Of a stretch of 64,000 bases of DNA, positions 8,301 to 16,619 are shown piece by piece; the first letter of the stretch is position 1, and every line of letters begins with the position of its first letter. The notes under the pieces are model-generated. The model ran no database searches and was not told the DNA's origin. It saw only the letters and a program-made list of their open reading frames with translations. The position numbers and the translations under genes were made by a program. This stretch comes from a virus. The stretch is from the IMG/VR virus record IMGVR_UViG_3300027782_000079, positions 1-64,000 of that record; one strand, given 5' to 3'.

Positions 8301-9725
8301 GAAAGCAATGTTGAAAGAATGCTGCAAAACGCCAAGACTAGTGATGGCACAAGTTACGCGGACAAACATTTCAAGGGAATGGCAGTCAACAGTGCGGAGT
8401 TCAAGAAAAAATTTCAAGAGTTAGGAAAAACTGATGCGCGATTCAAGGACGAACAAGCACGACTCGCAAAAGCAGGATATCTAGATCCAATCCTCGATAC
8501 GTATCGCAAAGAATTTGGTGTATCTGGAAACGCGTTGAAAGGAATCTTGTTTTCCACGGCAGTGCAACACGGACAAGGCGGCACAAACACTATTATCAAG
8601 GGTGCGTTTGCGGGAATGGACGCTGATGCAATTGGAAAACTTTCTGATGAAGAAAAAATTAACAAAATTTCAGACTACAAGGTCAGCGATGAACATCTAA
8701 ATAGAAATTTTCATACCCAAGCGTTGCGAGATTCGCAAAGAATAAGATTTAACCGTGAACGAAAAGAAGCTCTTGAAATGGCGGCAGCAGATCGACAAAG
8801 AAAAGCAGACAAAGATACTGCTGATGGCAGCAAGGGCTTACCAGTTATTTACGGAAAGCAGGAGCAAGGCGAAAGAGGACAATATTTTGTAAACGGGAAA
8901 GCTGTTGATATTGACACATCAAGAGGAGCCAGTGCCGATAACCGTCGAGCAGGCGCGGGATATATGATCTCTGGAGCTACCGGATTTCAATCAGGGTCAA
9001 CTCGAAAAATGGGCGAAAAAGGCGTCACCATTACCGGACTGCAAGGCAGCAGCAACTTTGAGGAAAAAATTGGCATTGGTTCTGGAAAAGGCGGAACCAT
9101 TCGAAGTGCCGGAGAAGAGGATGTCGAGGGCGGTGGCAAAAGAAGCTTTATTGATTATGAAGATGATAAGGGAACAGTGTTTCATTATGGCGGAGTTGAG
9201 CTTAGTGATGAATGGAAAAAGGCTCTCGCTGACGCCAAGGACTCAGAAGGAGTAAAAGTTGGAGAAGGCAAAGTCCTTGGAAAACTTTCTGATGAAACAA
9301 AGGGATTTACTGCAAACGCTTTTCGCAGAAAAAGTGGCGTGACCTCTACAGCCAGTTGGGGCGGTCGCGTAGCTAACGGTAGTTATAGCATACGTGATGC
9401 CAATCAATTGTGGGATGAAGTTAGTGCTTCTGATGCGATTACTGACAGCAGCCGCGTAGGACAAGGAGCAGCACCAGTGACAGGAAGTGCGCCAGTGACA
9501 GGGACGGGCAGCGCAACAGGGGCAGACGGCGCAACAGGGGCAAACGGCGCAACAGGGGCAAACGGTACGGCAGGCGGTACGGCACCAAGATCGGCAGGAG
9601 GAGCTGCTGCCGACAAGCTTGACATCACTATTCGCTTGGAACAAGATGCCAATGGACAGATATTCGGAAAAGTGTCGAATGGTGGTGGCGCACGAGTTGT
9701 TGTCGGAAACGGCGGTCAGATATGA
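5334..9725 (+). CDS. Tape measure protein with embedded wall-hydrolase domains
   Basis: 1463 residues, ATG after AAGGA, directly behind the chaperone pair. Residues 1-140 are disordered with four 13-residue Gly/Pro/Gln repeats. About 150-640 are helical, with the low-complexity helix pattern of tape measures. About 640-790 are hydrophobic Gly/Ala-rich, likely membrane-inserting at DNA injection. A poly-Gly run begins at about 842. From about 935 a lysozyme-like domain begins: a Glu in SESGGDAG is followed by DPGGPSYGLVQW, as in phage wall-lysing domains. About 1180-1340 (VFHYGGVEL...VKVGEGKVLGKL) weakly resembles an M23 barrel lacking the HxH zinc motif. Residues about 1390-1412 are collagen-like Gly-X-Y. 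The length would suit a tail of roughly 200 nm if most of the protein were helical (inference). Confidence 0.85.
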   Translation: MAPGPSKGDIERRIGPLPSRGDPALLTALGKLSGTIDKLSVAVAASGKLATGTGPAANTGGVSPPTPPNSGGGASTLPTGSQGAGGASTLPTGPQGAGGASTPPTGPQGAGGAPPLPTGPQAASGAPYLPPPFQEPKKVKGPGLFSLVKAGASALSGAVISNMGAASAEDYQIGQLSRRTLDSSMGIQNYRDRLRQSAIGTGASFEEAFQYSKTSTRFKGSLNTRQAQDQADSSLQSAFGLGADRGVYQGTVEALGRAGAIGGGGQAAGFAGGDQKAFAQTIAETLAKGKLFDRLDEVMASMSELTQTISSRGGLVDPQKLGDAMAKVNKDMLGSVGTDPRARSIQERAPQLMAGLDKLMSGMGKDTLGMAVYSQQNPQAGGFGIKSMVDYRRSMEGGDIEAKAKIYSGAFKTMGGDINKLDSNRSMIASNMLANKYGMSYDTMQDMLKVSKAITSPKGKDNIAELKSEDNLSRVSSDYKSIMARTDKGSEGTMQLATRLGAAESASEIKDALNTTIKAAGEKTQTRGGQETLSKLQDVMKNGTDVEDMRKQALSALASKNGELNLGGNRLENPQVAMTDLTGAIKDLSSRMAEVLAPSMDRLSESFRAAAGTNPTAVRNNPQNMEDNTSRYARNAAVGLGTLVASGLGAGAVGMTMNSYKRIRNFMGAGVEAAADAAAGGPGSSGPGLGSRLMGNLSRFASSGAGQVIGKGLAFGGIAAGAYSAYHDVSGMMSDDKQTQKHSFGRTLAGLAGGALAVGGLAAATGGVGLLGSAGAAGLGYSAGSNLYDWVTGGGEGEKGGRAGGGGGSADISLANVTTMRVTTLIVEGTIQGNLGPSGKPGGGGGGGGGGGGGGGGGGGGNVSNPQIINYTPDDNVGDAIRDSRADQRMADAVKIVAQTGTGNGRTTTPKPSARAGSGGGSFKGPGSGTVGPAGDVGADWDAISKITYQSESGGDAGRVSDGKDDPGGPSYGLVQWTSLNNGQQMRTGESNVERMLQNAKTSDGTSYADKHFKGMAVNSAEFKKKFQELGKTDARFKDEQARLAKAGYLDPILDTYRKEFGVSGNALKGILFSTAVQHGQGGTNTIIKGAFAGMDADAIGKLSDEEKINKISDYKVSDEHLNRNFHTQALRDSQRIRFNRERKEALEMAAADRQRKADKDTADGSKGLPVIYGKQEQGERGQYFVNGKAVDIDTSRGASADNRRAGAGYMISGATGFQSGSTRKMGEKGVTITGLQGSSNFEEKIGIGSGKGGTIRSAGEEDVEGGGKRSFIDYEDDKGTVFHYGGVELSDEWKKALADAKDSEGVKVGEGKVLGKLSDETKGFTANAFRRKSGVTSTASWGGRVANGSYSIRDANQLWDEVSASDAITDSSRVGQGAAPVTGSAPVTGTGSATGADGATGANGATGANGTAGGTAPRSAGGAAADKLDITIRLEQDANGQIFGKVSNGGGARVVVGNGGQI
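5547..5702 (+). repeat. 4 x 39-bp tandem repeat in the tape measure gene
   Basis: Four in-frame units (5547-5585, 5586-5624, 5625-5663, 5664-5702) encode GGASTLPTGSQGA-like peptides. Copies 1-3 are nearly identical in DNA; copy 4 has diverged. The multiple-of-three unit allows length change without frameshift. Confidence 0.9.
7858..7915 (+). repeat. Poly-glycine tract of GGT/GGC codons
   Basis: About 19-20 consecutive glycines encoded by a GGTGGTGGC-type repeat form a flexible hinge between the membrane-active and hydrolase parts of the tape measure protein. The tract is a likely replication-slippage and assembly-error hot spot. Confidence 0.9.
9511..9570 (+). repeat. Collagen-like GAT/GAN codon repeat
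   Basis: An 18-base unit with minor differences repeats about three times, encoding Gly-Ala-Thr-Gly-Ala-Asn. This gives uninterrupted Gly-X-Y triplets near the C-terminus of the tape measure protein. Collagen-like triplets are frequent in phage tail proteins, where they can form trimeric stalks; tape measures are often trimeric, so this may be a trimerisation element. Confidence 0.7.
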
Positions 9726-11260
9726 GCATCAACTTGAACAAGGCGTATGAAGGCAGAATAGGCACATTTCGCCATCAGATCATTGCCGGAGGAATTGACA
9801 TCAGCGATATGGTCATTAGCGGCAGAACCTCAAAATCCATCGCAAATGCTTGCGGTTCGTTTTCCCTCATGTTGCGACCACTGCTCAAAGAAAATCGAAT
9901 GGTTGCCCTTCCTATCGGCATGCACGAGTATTGCGAAATACGTTTGGATAGAAATAGGAATGAATCGGGTGGAATCACGTCCTCAAGCCGTCCCACTATT
10001 GTCATGCGAGGACTGGTTGAGACCATTGAGGTGCAAGAATCTGTTTCGCAAGGATTTTCTGGTGCTCCCACAAGAATGCACACCATCACAGGAGCGGACT
10101 TGACCAAGATCATTGAAAGGAAACAATTGTTTATTCCGCCCGATCTTACCGAAAAAGCCATTGCAATTTATGGACAAATTTTTGCTTTATTTGACAAAGT
10201 GAATAGCGCAGAGAAGACTGAATCGGACGTTATTCTTCCATTGTCGGAATGGGCAGATGTATTCATTACCAGTGTATACAAAGACGAATATATAAAGATT
10301 GCCAATCTTTCCGGCATACAAAATTACTCTATCAAATCAAATATCAATCTACCCATGCAATCAGGACGACAAAAATTCCGCGTTCTTTCTACGCCGATTA
10401 TCAACTCATTTACTGGATCCTATTGGGATTTAATTGAGTATTATTGCAAGAAGCCATTTATTGAAATGTTTATGCAAGACAATGAATCAGAATCAGTCAT
10501 CAATGTACGATGGACTCCGTATAAGAATGGATACGGCAATTATCCCTTGCAATCAAGATCCGGTAATGATCCTTGGATTTCCAAAGCTCCTGATGAATGT
10601 CATATATCATTATCCAATATTATTGAGAAACAAGTACGACTTTCGGAAACAGATCGCAACACGTATTTTTATTGTCAATTAAGCGGAGTAGTCATGGGGT
10701 CAGAAGAAGCCGTCACTGCAATTCCAGACGATGTTCCACAAGGAACCGCCGGAGTCATTACCAATCCTTATTATGACGAAGGAGGCATTGCACGATTTGG
10801 TTTTCGCCCATTTATTGCGGAAATTCCTTGGATGGGATATCTGCAATCCAGCGCGACAGAGGATCGGGAAGGCGCTGAAATTCAAGAAATATTGCCGGAT
10901 GTAAATGCTTGGGCAGTGGAAACACTTTCATTTACCGATGCATTGTACTCAGGCTACCTTACAATACCCGGAAACCCATTGGTGAAAATTGGTCAATATC
11001 TTACAATAGAAGAGACAGGTGAACAATATTACATTGAAAGCGTAGAGCATACATGGCAAGTGTATCCTTCTCCAAGTTACTTGACAAAGATTGGCGTCAC
11101 GAGAGGCGTGATTCCTGAAAAATGGAAAATGAAACAATCGGAATTCAAAGATAGATCGGTTTGGGGCAATTACAATCCTGATCTTGGATTTTTAACCACC
11201 AAAACGGCTTCTGGCGTTGAAACACTCAATAAAATAAAATTTGAAACAGAAAATTTGTAA
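9722..11260 (+). CDS. Baseplate hub protein (gpD/gp27-like)
   Basis: 512 residues, start overlapping the tape measure stop as ATGA, so translation is coupled. Features matching hub proteins: an early beta-domain with DISDMVISGRTSKSIANACGSFSLML, where hub proteins describe how the tail axis is capped, a central GSYWDLIEYYCKKPFIEMFM segment typical of hub wedge domains, and a C-terminal part (LYSGYLTIPGNPLVKIGQYLTIEETGEQYYIESVEHTWQ) like the conserved end of late-control-gene-D proteins. The next gene encodes a spike-like protein, the usual partner. It should form the trimeric ring between tube and spike. Family by pattern and context; no catalytic role expected. Confidence 0.7.
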   Translation: MSINLNKAYEGRIGTFRHQIIAGGIDISDMVISGRTSKSIANACGSFSLMLRPLLKENRMVALPIGMHEYCEIRLDRNRNESGGITSSSRPTIVMRGLVETIEVQESVSQGFSGAPTRMHTITGADLTKIIERKQLFIPPDLTEKAIAIYGQIFALFDKVNSAEKTESDVILPLSEWADVFITSVYKDEYIKIANLSGIQNYSIKSNINLPMQSGRQKFRVLSTPIINSFTGSYWDLIEYYCKKPFIEMFMQDNESESVINVRWTPYKNGYGNYPLQSRSGNDPWISKAPDECHISLSNIIEKQVRLSETDRNTYFYCQLSGVVMGSEEAVTAIPDDVPQGTAGVITNPYYDEGGIARFGFRPFIAEIPWMGYLQSSATEDREGAEIQEILPDVNAWAVETLSFTDALYSGYLTIPGNPLVKIGQYLTIEETGEQYYIESVEHTWQVYPSPSYLTKIGVTRGVIPEKWKMKQSEFKDRSVWGNYNPDLGFLTTKTASGVETLNKIKFETENL

Positions 11261-11262
11261 CA

Positions 11263-12009
11263 ATGAGAACAACGAGTTCGCTTTACGGATCAGCCGGAAT
11301 GAGACCCAAAAGAGATGGAGAAGTAAGTCCTTTTGCAAAAATTCCGGGATCCATTTACGCTCGGATTACCTACGTCAATTGGGAACAACGTACTATCAAC
11401 TGCATCGGAATGGCCAATCAGAAGAGTGCCGGTCCATGGAATAATGTTCCGGTACTGTCCACCATGGCAACACAGTCCGAAGGATTGCATTGGTTGCCGA
11501 CAATTACTGAAGTCGATGTCGAATATCCACAACAAGCCGCGGAATTCAGTGGAGTGCTTGACGCATTGGCAGTCATAGATTTCATTGGAGGAGACCCGCT
11601 ACGCCCAATATGCATGGGCTTTGTTTCCGCTGGGCCAAATGAATTCTCATTTGATGAACCCGGTACTCGTATTGACCGACATGCCAGTAATGTTTATAGC
11701 AGGCTTGCACACAACGGAACCTATGAATTTTCTTTTCCGGATGGCACGTTCCTGAAAATTGCGCCCGCTTCTGAAGGATATGGCTTGACAGACCTTGACG
11801 CAAAAAACACGAAACACGCAGGCGCAAGACCTTGGAATATTCCAACAGATGAACCAAGAATTATTTCATTTTCTCATCCATCAGGAACGTCAATCACTAT
11901 TGATCAAAATGGATCAATCAGCATTGTTTCTGCAACATCAATCAGCATAACAAGTAAATCCGGAAGCATATCACTCAATACTCCGTCAGAAAGTTTTTCG
12001 GTAGGATAA
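11263..12009 (+). CDS. Baseplate spike protein (gpV/gp45-like)
   Basis: 248 residues, ATG two bases after the hub stop with no separate ribosome binding site, so probably translationally coupled. The central region looks like the OB-fold of phage spikes (VNWEQRTINCIGMANQ; VLSTMATQSEGLHWLPTITEVDVEY). From about residue 165 it changes to short repeating beta strands (FSFPDGTFLKI, ISFSHPSGTSITIDQNGSISIVS, ISITSKSGSISL), the beginning of a triple beta-helix needle. It should sit at the tip of the tube and pierce the host envelope. No lysozyme domain is fused, fitting the presence of such a domain in the tape measure. Good fit by pattern and position. Confidence 0.75.
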   Translation: MRTTSSLYGSAGMRPKRDGEVSPFAKIPGSIYARITYVNWEQRTINCIGMANQKSAGPWNNVPVLSTMATQSEGLHWLPTITEVDVEYPQQAAEFSGVLDALAVIDFIGGDPLRPICMGFVSAGPNEFSFDEPGTRIDRHASNVYSRLAHNGTYEFSFPDGTFLKIAPASEGYGLTDLDAKNTKHAGARPWNIPTDEPRIISFSHPSGTSITIDQNGSISIVSATSISITSKSGSISLNTPSESFSVG

Positions 12010-12013
12010 TAGC

Positions 12014-14623
12014 ATGCCTATTAATACTACCTCCCTGATTATTGGAACAAATCTGAAATTTGCTACCGTGAGCACACAAAATGCTCCGGGAGATAATCTT
12101 GTTTCAATATACGCTAAATCAGATGGAAAAATGTATTCCAGATATGGATCGTCGGGTGAAGAGACAATCATCGGGGGAAACGCATCGTTGACCATTGGTA
12201 CCGGATTGTTGTCCAGTTCTGGTTCTGCGTACAACAGCGTAGGTGCGACAACCATTTCACTGGCAAACACCGCGGTTACTGCCGGAACGTATTCCAATGC
12301 AACGCTTGTCATTGACGCGCAGGGAAGAATAACCAGCGCAACAGCAAGCACTGCAGGAACTTTTACTACTGGTTCGTTTACCGATGACATTACTATTCAT
12401 GGCGTAACCGTAGGCACTGGGGGTAATGCTACAAGCGGTACTACTCTTGGTGTTTCTGCCGGAAAATATACCGGCATAAATAATACTGCTATTGGGTACA
12501 GATCGCAAGCATTAGCAACTAGTTCCGGAATTAGAAATACTTCTGTTGGAGCAGATACACTTCAAACAGGCGATCCTACTTATGATAATGTTGCTATTGG
12601 ATACGGCGCATTAAACCAATATGGTGGTTCGTATACTACTGGTGTTGGATCGTATGCGTTATATTCAAGTGATTTTAATGCATCATATAATACAGGTCTT
12701 GGATACTCTGCGCTTTCTGCATCAAAAGGCACAGCAAACACCGGCATAGGATCTCAATCTCTTAAAAATATTATTGCAGGAACAAACAGCACAGCGGTAG
12801 GGGCAAACGCACTCTACACCGTTATTTCCGGAGGAACAAATACTGCAGTTGGTTCGAGTGCTTTATATACAACTACGGGATCAGGTAATGTTGCTCTAGG
12901 ATATTTTGCGGGAAAATATGAAACTGGAAGCAATGCATTCTATATAGATAATCAAAACCGCACGGATACTGCGGGAGATAAATCAAAAGCACTGTTGTAT
13001 GGAACATTCAATGCTACGGCCTCAAACCAAACGCTTGCAATCAATGCAGGAACAGTGACCACTATTGGCAACGTCGGCATTGGGACCACTACTCCAGCAA
13101 CGACACTGGAAATAGCCGGAACTAGTTATGCTGGATTGCAAATGAAACGACGAACTGATGATAATGAAATATCAACAGGTTTGTATTTTGATTCTGTGGC
13201 TGTTTATGGTTTAGGAACATTATCTGGCACAACGCTTTCAGTTGGCTCTTTGTCAACATCAAGTACGCTTTCTGTTGGGCAAACAATTACTTGGGCCGGT
13301 ATCACTTCAACTGTAACTATTCTAGAACAACTTACTGGCACAACAGGGCGGCAAGGAACGTATTTCGTAAATAATTCTTCCAGTTTATCAGTATCTAACG
13401 TAACTGCATTTACAGCAATTACTACAAGCGGCAATAATTATACTATTCGAGGCTCTAATGGCGGATTGGATTTTCGTAGTGGATCTGCAGTTAATGTTGC
13501 AGTAGGAACATCAAGAGTTTATTTTTCTTCTGCTGGCAACGTCGGTATTGGAACTATTGCTCCCGATGCAACTCTTGACGTTCGCGGGAAAGCTGCTTTT
13601 TCAGAAATTAGTTCATATTCTGATACGGGAGGTCAGGCACACAGAGCAATTGGTCGCTACGGAGATGATTTTTCTTGGGCACCGCTTGTTTTCCCGTATA
13701 CACCTCGTTACGTCACACTTCCCGAAAGCTACCTTGGTGGCATGGCATATCAGCCATCTAACATCACATTATATGGAAATGATAAAGGAGATAATAGCGC
13801 TAGTGCATTTAATCCAACAACAGGATTAGTGAGCGGAACAAAATACACTATTACCTTTGTGGGAAATACAGCATGGTTTGATATTGGAGCATCGGTCTCT
13901 ACAGTTGGACATATTTTTACATATAACGGATCAACTGTGTATCCTGCTACTGGAAACACTGGTTTATGTAAATTGTCGCCATCATTAAGTGCAAGAATAA
14001 CTATTTTAAATCCATCAGGAAACGTCGGCATTGGGACCACGAGTCCAGATGTAAATTATGGACTAACGGTACAATCCCCTATTTTATCACGTGCCGCAAA
14101 TGCAGCCGTAGCCACTGCAAGTACAGCAGGACATTCATATTTTACCAACGCAACAGTAACAGGATATAACTCATATTATAGTTGGAGATACAATGGAAAC
14201 GACAAGTGGAACCTGTGGTGTGCTAGTGGTTCGACTTTATACCTAACTGACGCTGATGGAGATAACGGCGTATATATGAGCCAGAACCAAACTGCATGGA
14301 GTGCCAATTCTGACTCTCGGATCAAAGACGTAAAGGAACCTATTGCCAACGCTCTTGACAAGGTGAATCAACTTACCGGCGTCAAGTTCACGTGGAAACG
14401 AGATGCGGACAACCCTGATGCCAAGACTCGGGTGGGCTTGATTGCACAGGATGTACTAGTCGTCCTTCCAGAAGCGGTGGATAATGACACTCCAGACCTC
14501 ATCACTGACGAGGAGACAGGAAAAGTCTCAGGAGGACTCGGCGTAAGGTACACCGAACTTGTCCCCTTGTTAGTGAATGCCATCAAGGAACTGGCGCAGC
14601 GGGTGGAGGCTTTGGAAGCATGA
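12014..14623 (+). CDS. Tail fibre with C-terminal S74 self-cleaving chaperone domain
   Basis: 869 residues, ATG after TAGGA. Residues about 150-320 are YadA-head-like repeats (NTAIGYRSQAL, NVAIGYGALNQ, GVGSYALYSS, NTAVGSSALY), common in trimeric fibres. Three copies of a NVGIGTTTP-like element mark domain borders, and a module B lies at about 400-470. The last 110 residues are a peptidase S74 intramolecular chaperone: SDSRIKDVKEPI, TGVKFTWKRD, RVGLIAQDVLVVLPEAV, GVRYTELVPLLVNAIKEL. In the family this domain trimerises the fibre and then cuts itself off at a Ser just before the SDSRIKD motif. The C-terminal domain is a confident call; the receptor is unknown. Confidence 0.9.
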   Translation: MPINTTSLIIGTNLKFATVSTQNAPGDNLVSIYAKSDGKMYSRYGSSGEETIIGGNASLTIGTGLLSSSGSAYNSVGATTISLANTAVTAGTYSNATLVIDAQGRITSATASTAGTFTTGSFTDDITIHGVTVGTGGNATSGTTLGVSAGKYTGINNTAIGYRSQALATSSGIRNTSVGADTLQTGDPTYDNVAIGYGALNQYGGSYTTGVGSYALYSSDFNASYNTGLGYSALSASKGTANTGIGSQSLKNIIAGTNSTAVGANALYTVISGGTNTAVGSSALYTTTGSGNVALGYFAGKYETGSNAFYIDNQNRTDTAGDKSKALLYGTFNATASNQTLAINAGTVTTIGNVGIGTTTPATTLEIAGTSYAGLQMKRRTDDNEISTGLYFDSVAVYGLGTLSGTTLSVGSLSTSSTLSVGQTITWAGITSTVTILEQLTGTTGRQGTYFVNNSSSLSVSNVTAFTAITTSGNNYTIRGSNGGLDFRSGSAVNVAVGTSRVYFSSAGNVGIGTIAPDATLDVRGKAAFSEISSYSDTGGQAHRAIGRYGDDFSWAPLVFPYTPRYVTLPESYLGGMAYQPSNITLYGNDKGDNSASAFNPTTGLVSGTKYTITFVGNTAWFDIGASVSTVGHIFTYNGSTVYPATGNTGLCKLSPSLSARITILNPSGNVGIGTTSPDVNYGLTVQSPILSRAANAAVATASTAGHSYFTNATVTGYNSYYSWRYNGNDKWNLWCASGSTLYLTDADGDNGVYMSQNQTAWSANSDSRIKDVKEPIANALDKVNQLTGVKFTWKRDADNPDAKTRVGLIAQDVLVVLPEAVDNDTPDLITDEETGKVSGGLGVRYTELVPLLVNAIKELAQRVEALEA

Positions 14624-14784
14624 GCAACTTTCGTGTAAAAACCGTTCTGACTATGAGGCATTGATAGCATCTAGTCCTGCTTCTGTTGCTTCTCAGCAAA
14701 CGTAATTTTCGCCTTATCTCTAGCGTCAAGGTTGTATTTTTTTATATAATATGATCTACTTTCATATAACTACAAGGAGTAATG
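14624..14784 (+). other. Intergenic gap with a TATAAT-like box
   Basis: A 161-base gap, one of the longest in the tail region. It holds an AT-rich run with TATAAT at 14745-14750 but no matching -35 and no extended -10, and no terminator-grade hairpin. The ribosome binding site AAGGAG is at 14774-14779. A promoter for the following baseplate genes is possible but weakly supported. Confidence 0.3.
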
Positions 14785-16044
14785 ATGGCTCTTCCTGCAA
14801 ATCCTGCAACCACTTTCAAAAAACCGAACATTGTAGACACTCGATCTTCTGCTTTTGTGACTCTTGCATACAAGAACACGCAAGACGGTACTGATAACAC
14901 GTATACTTTTTATGTGCCTCCTCAGGAAATTGAAATAAACACTCCTTCAAGAGTCACGGTATATCAGAACATTAGCGGAAATACGTTTGTTGACAATTTG
15001 GGCGCAGGAACGACCATGATTAGCTTTCAAGGAACCACCGGATTCATGTACGGAAAAGGCGGTTTGTCCATGAGCAATCGTGGTGCTGGACACTTATCCT
15101 ATCAATTATTAAAATATATTTGCCAACTCTATCACGAAGCGTGCAAAAAAGGTCAAACCGCATTTGCAAATTTGACATTGAACATCTCAATGCCGGACGC
15201 TCCAGAGTTTGGACAATGGAAAGTGACCATAAAAGATTTTATTATCAAAAGAAGTGTTACAGAACCGCTTCTGTTCAGGTATCAGATTAATTTCATTTGC
15301 TTGAGCGAAGATACTTTTTCCGCCACATATCAAACACCAGCTCCAACAAATGTTGGCATCAATGGCTCCACTCTTGTCATTGATGCAAACGCTGCAAAAA
15401 CAGCAGCGGAACAAGCAAGCGCACAAAAACTTGTTGTCTATAGAGTGCCTGAAAAAATTGAAACAATAACATTGCTTTCAGAAATAAAGTCATTTTTTAA
15501 AGGTACAGTGTCTAAAATTGATAACACTACTGGAATTATTATTAATGATATCACTAAAGATATTTACAGAGTATCAGAAAATGCTACACCTTTATCTGCA
15601 TCAGTAAATGACGTTATTCTCACTATGTTTTATGATGCACAAATGGAAATAACTTTTCAAAAAACAGGAATGACTTCTGAGTATCATGATGCGTTTAAAA
15701 GGCAAGCAACAAAAATTAATGCCGAAAATGGCAAAGATGTAATAAGAATAAAAACCATTACTACTGGTTCTACATTGCAACTCATTACGGGAGGCACAAT
15801 CAACAAAGAAGGACTGGTGTATGCTGCAACGGTGGGCACTCAATTGGGAACAGCAGACAACCCACGAACATTAACAACAATTGCGGATAGGTATATTACA
15901 CAGTCACAGTTGAATGCCACTGGCAATGGCAATTCAAGTAAAGTTGAATACTTAAAAAAATATAATAAACATATAACTTCTTCAGACACTGCTGAGCTTC
16001 CAGAAAAGACAGAAATTTACTATCCTAGAATTGCTGAAGAATAA
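14785..16044 (+). CDS. Probable baseplate/tail protein, family not recognised
   Basis: 419 residues. AAGGAG at 14774-14779 gives 5-base spacing to the ATG at 14785, better than the 2 bases to the overlapping ATG at 14782. The N-terminal 180 residues read as a beta-rich domain (NTYTFYVPPQEIEINTPSRVTVYQNISGNTFVDNLG, then TTMISFQGTTGFMYG) of the kind found in phage tail or baseplate proteins that lie beside LysM proteins. About residues 195-215 are Ala-rich helical. The C-terminal part has many Lys and Thr residues and no motif I recognise. It is followed 12 bases later by another unknown and then by the LysM-gp25-like gene, so a wedge role is the best guess. Confidence 0.5.
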   Translation: MALPANPATTFKKPNIVDTRSSAFVTLAYKNTQDGTDNTYTFYVPPQEIEINTPSRVTVYQNISGNTFVDNLGAGTTMISFQGTTGFMYGKGGLSMSNRGAGHLSYQLLKYICQLYHEACKKGQTAFANLTLNISMPDAPEFGQWKVTIKDFIIKRSVTEPLLFRYQINFICLSEDTFSATYQTPAPTNVGINGSTLVIDANAAKTAAEQASAQKLVVYRVPEKIETITLLSEIKSFFKGTVSKIDNTTGIIINDITKDIYRVSENATPLSASVNDVILTMFYDAQMEITFQKTGMTSEYHDAFKRQATKINAENGKDVIRIKTITTGSTLQLITGGTINKEGLVYAATVGTQLGTADNPRTLTTIADRYITQSQLNATGNGNSSKVEYLKKYNKHITSSDTAELPEKTEIYYPRIAEE

Positions 16045-16056
16045 AGGATTTTTAAC

Positions 16057-16611
16057 ATGGCAGTTGAAGTTTATTACTCAAATCAAGGCGTAACACAAAA
16101 CATCAATAAATACGAAATACCTGAAAATGCAAAATATGCAAGATTGCCACAAGAAGTCATCAACGTTCAAGCAAAATATCACTCGATTGCATTTTTGATG
16201 CAATTTGTCAATGCTTGCTGGAAGTGTAGCATGTACTTTCCGCAATCAACACGGTTTTACGTTGCGCGTCTTTGCAGATCTGCAAAAAAAGCTGTTTCTT
16301 CTTTTCGCGCGGATCTTGATTCAAACGCGCCCTTGTTGTCAAACGTATATCTGGCAGAAATTGAAGTAATCATTGCAGACTTGGAATGGTATATGCTTAC
16401 ATCACAACAATACGCGACATATATCAGCGAAATTGATGGTGGAATTACTTTGTCTTCTAACACAATTGGATTAAACGCATTGGAACAATTTGAACAGTGG
16501 GATGTCACACAGAACATCATTTCTTATAACAATTACGCAGCGCCATTTGTTGTAGACAAAAAATTGTACGAGCTTATTTCCGGAACAAATTTTTCTTATC
16601 CTCAAAGGTAA
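16057..16611 (+). CDS. Hypothetical protein in baseplate operon
   Basis: 184 residues, ATG behind AAAGGA, 12 bases after the preceding gene. The sequence is helical in the middle (IAFLMQFVNACWKCSMYF, RLCRSAKKAVSSFRADLDSN, AEIEVIIADLEWYML) with no membrane-length hydrophobic stretch and no metal motif; the Cys residues are too few and scattered. The family is not recognised. It lies between two probable baseplate genes with short gaps, so it is most likely a small wedge or assembly component. Confidence 0.5.
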   Translation: MAVEVYYSNQGVTQNINKYEIPENAKYARLPQEVINVQAKYHSIAFLMQFVNACWKCSMYFPQSTRFYVARLCRSAKKAVSSFRADLDSNAPLLSNVYLAEIEVIIADLEWYMLTSQQYATYISEIDGGITLSSNTIGLNALEQFEQWDVTQNIISYNNYAAPFVVDKKLYELISGTNFSYPQR

Positions 16612-16619
16612 TGTAAATA

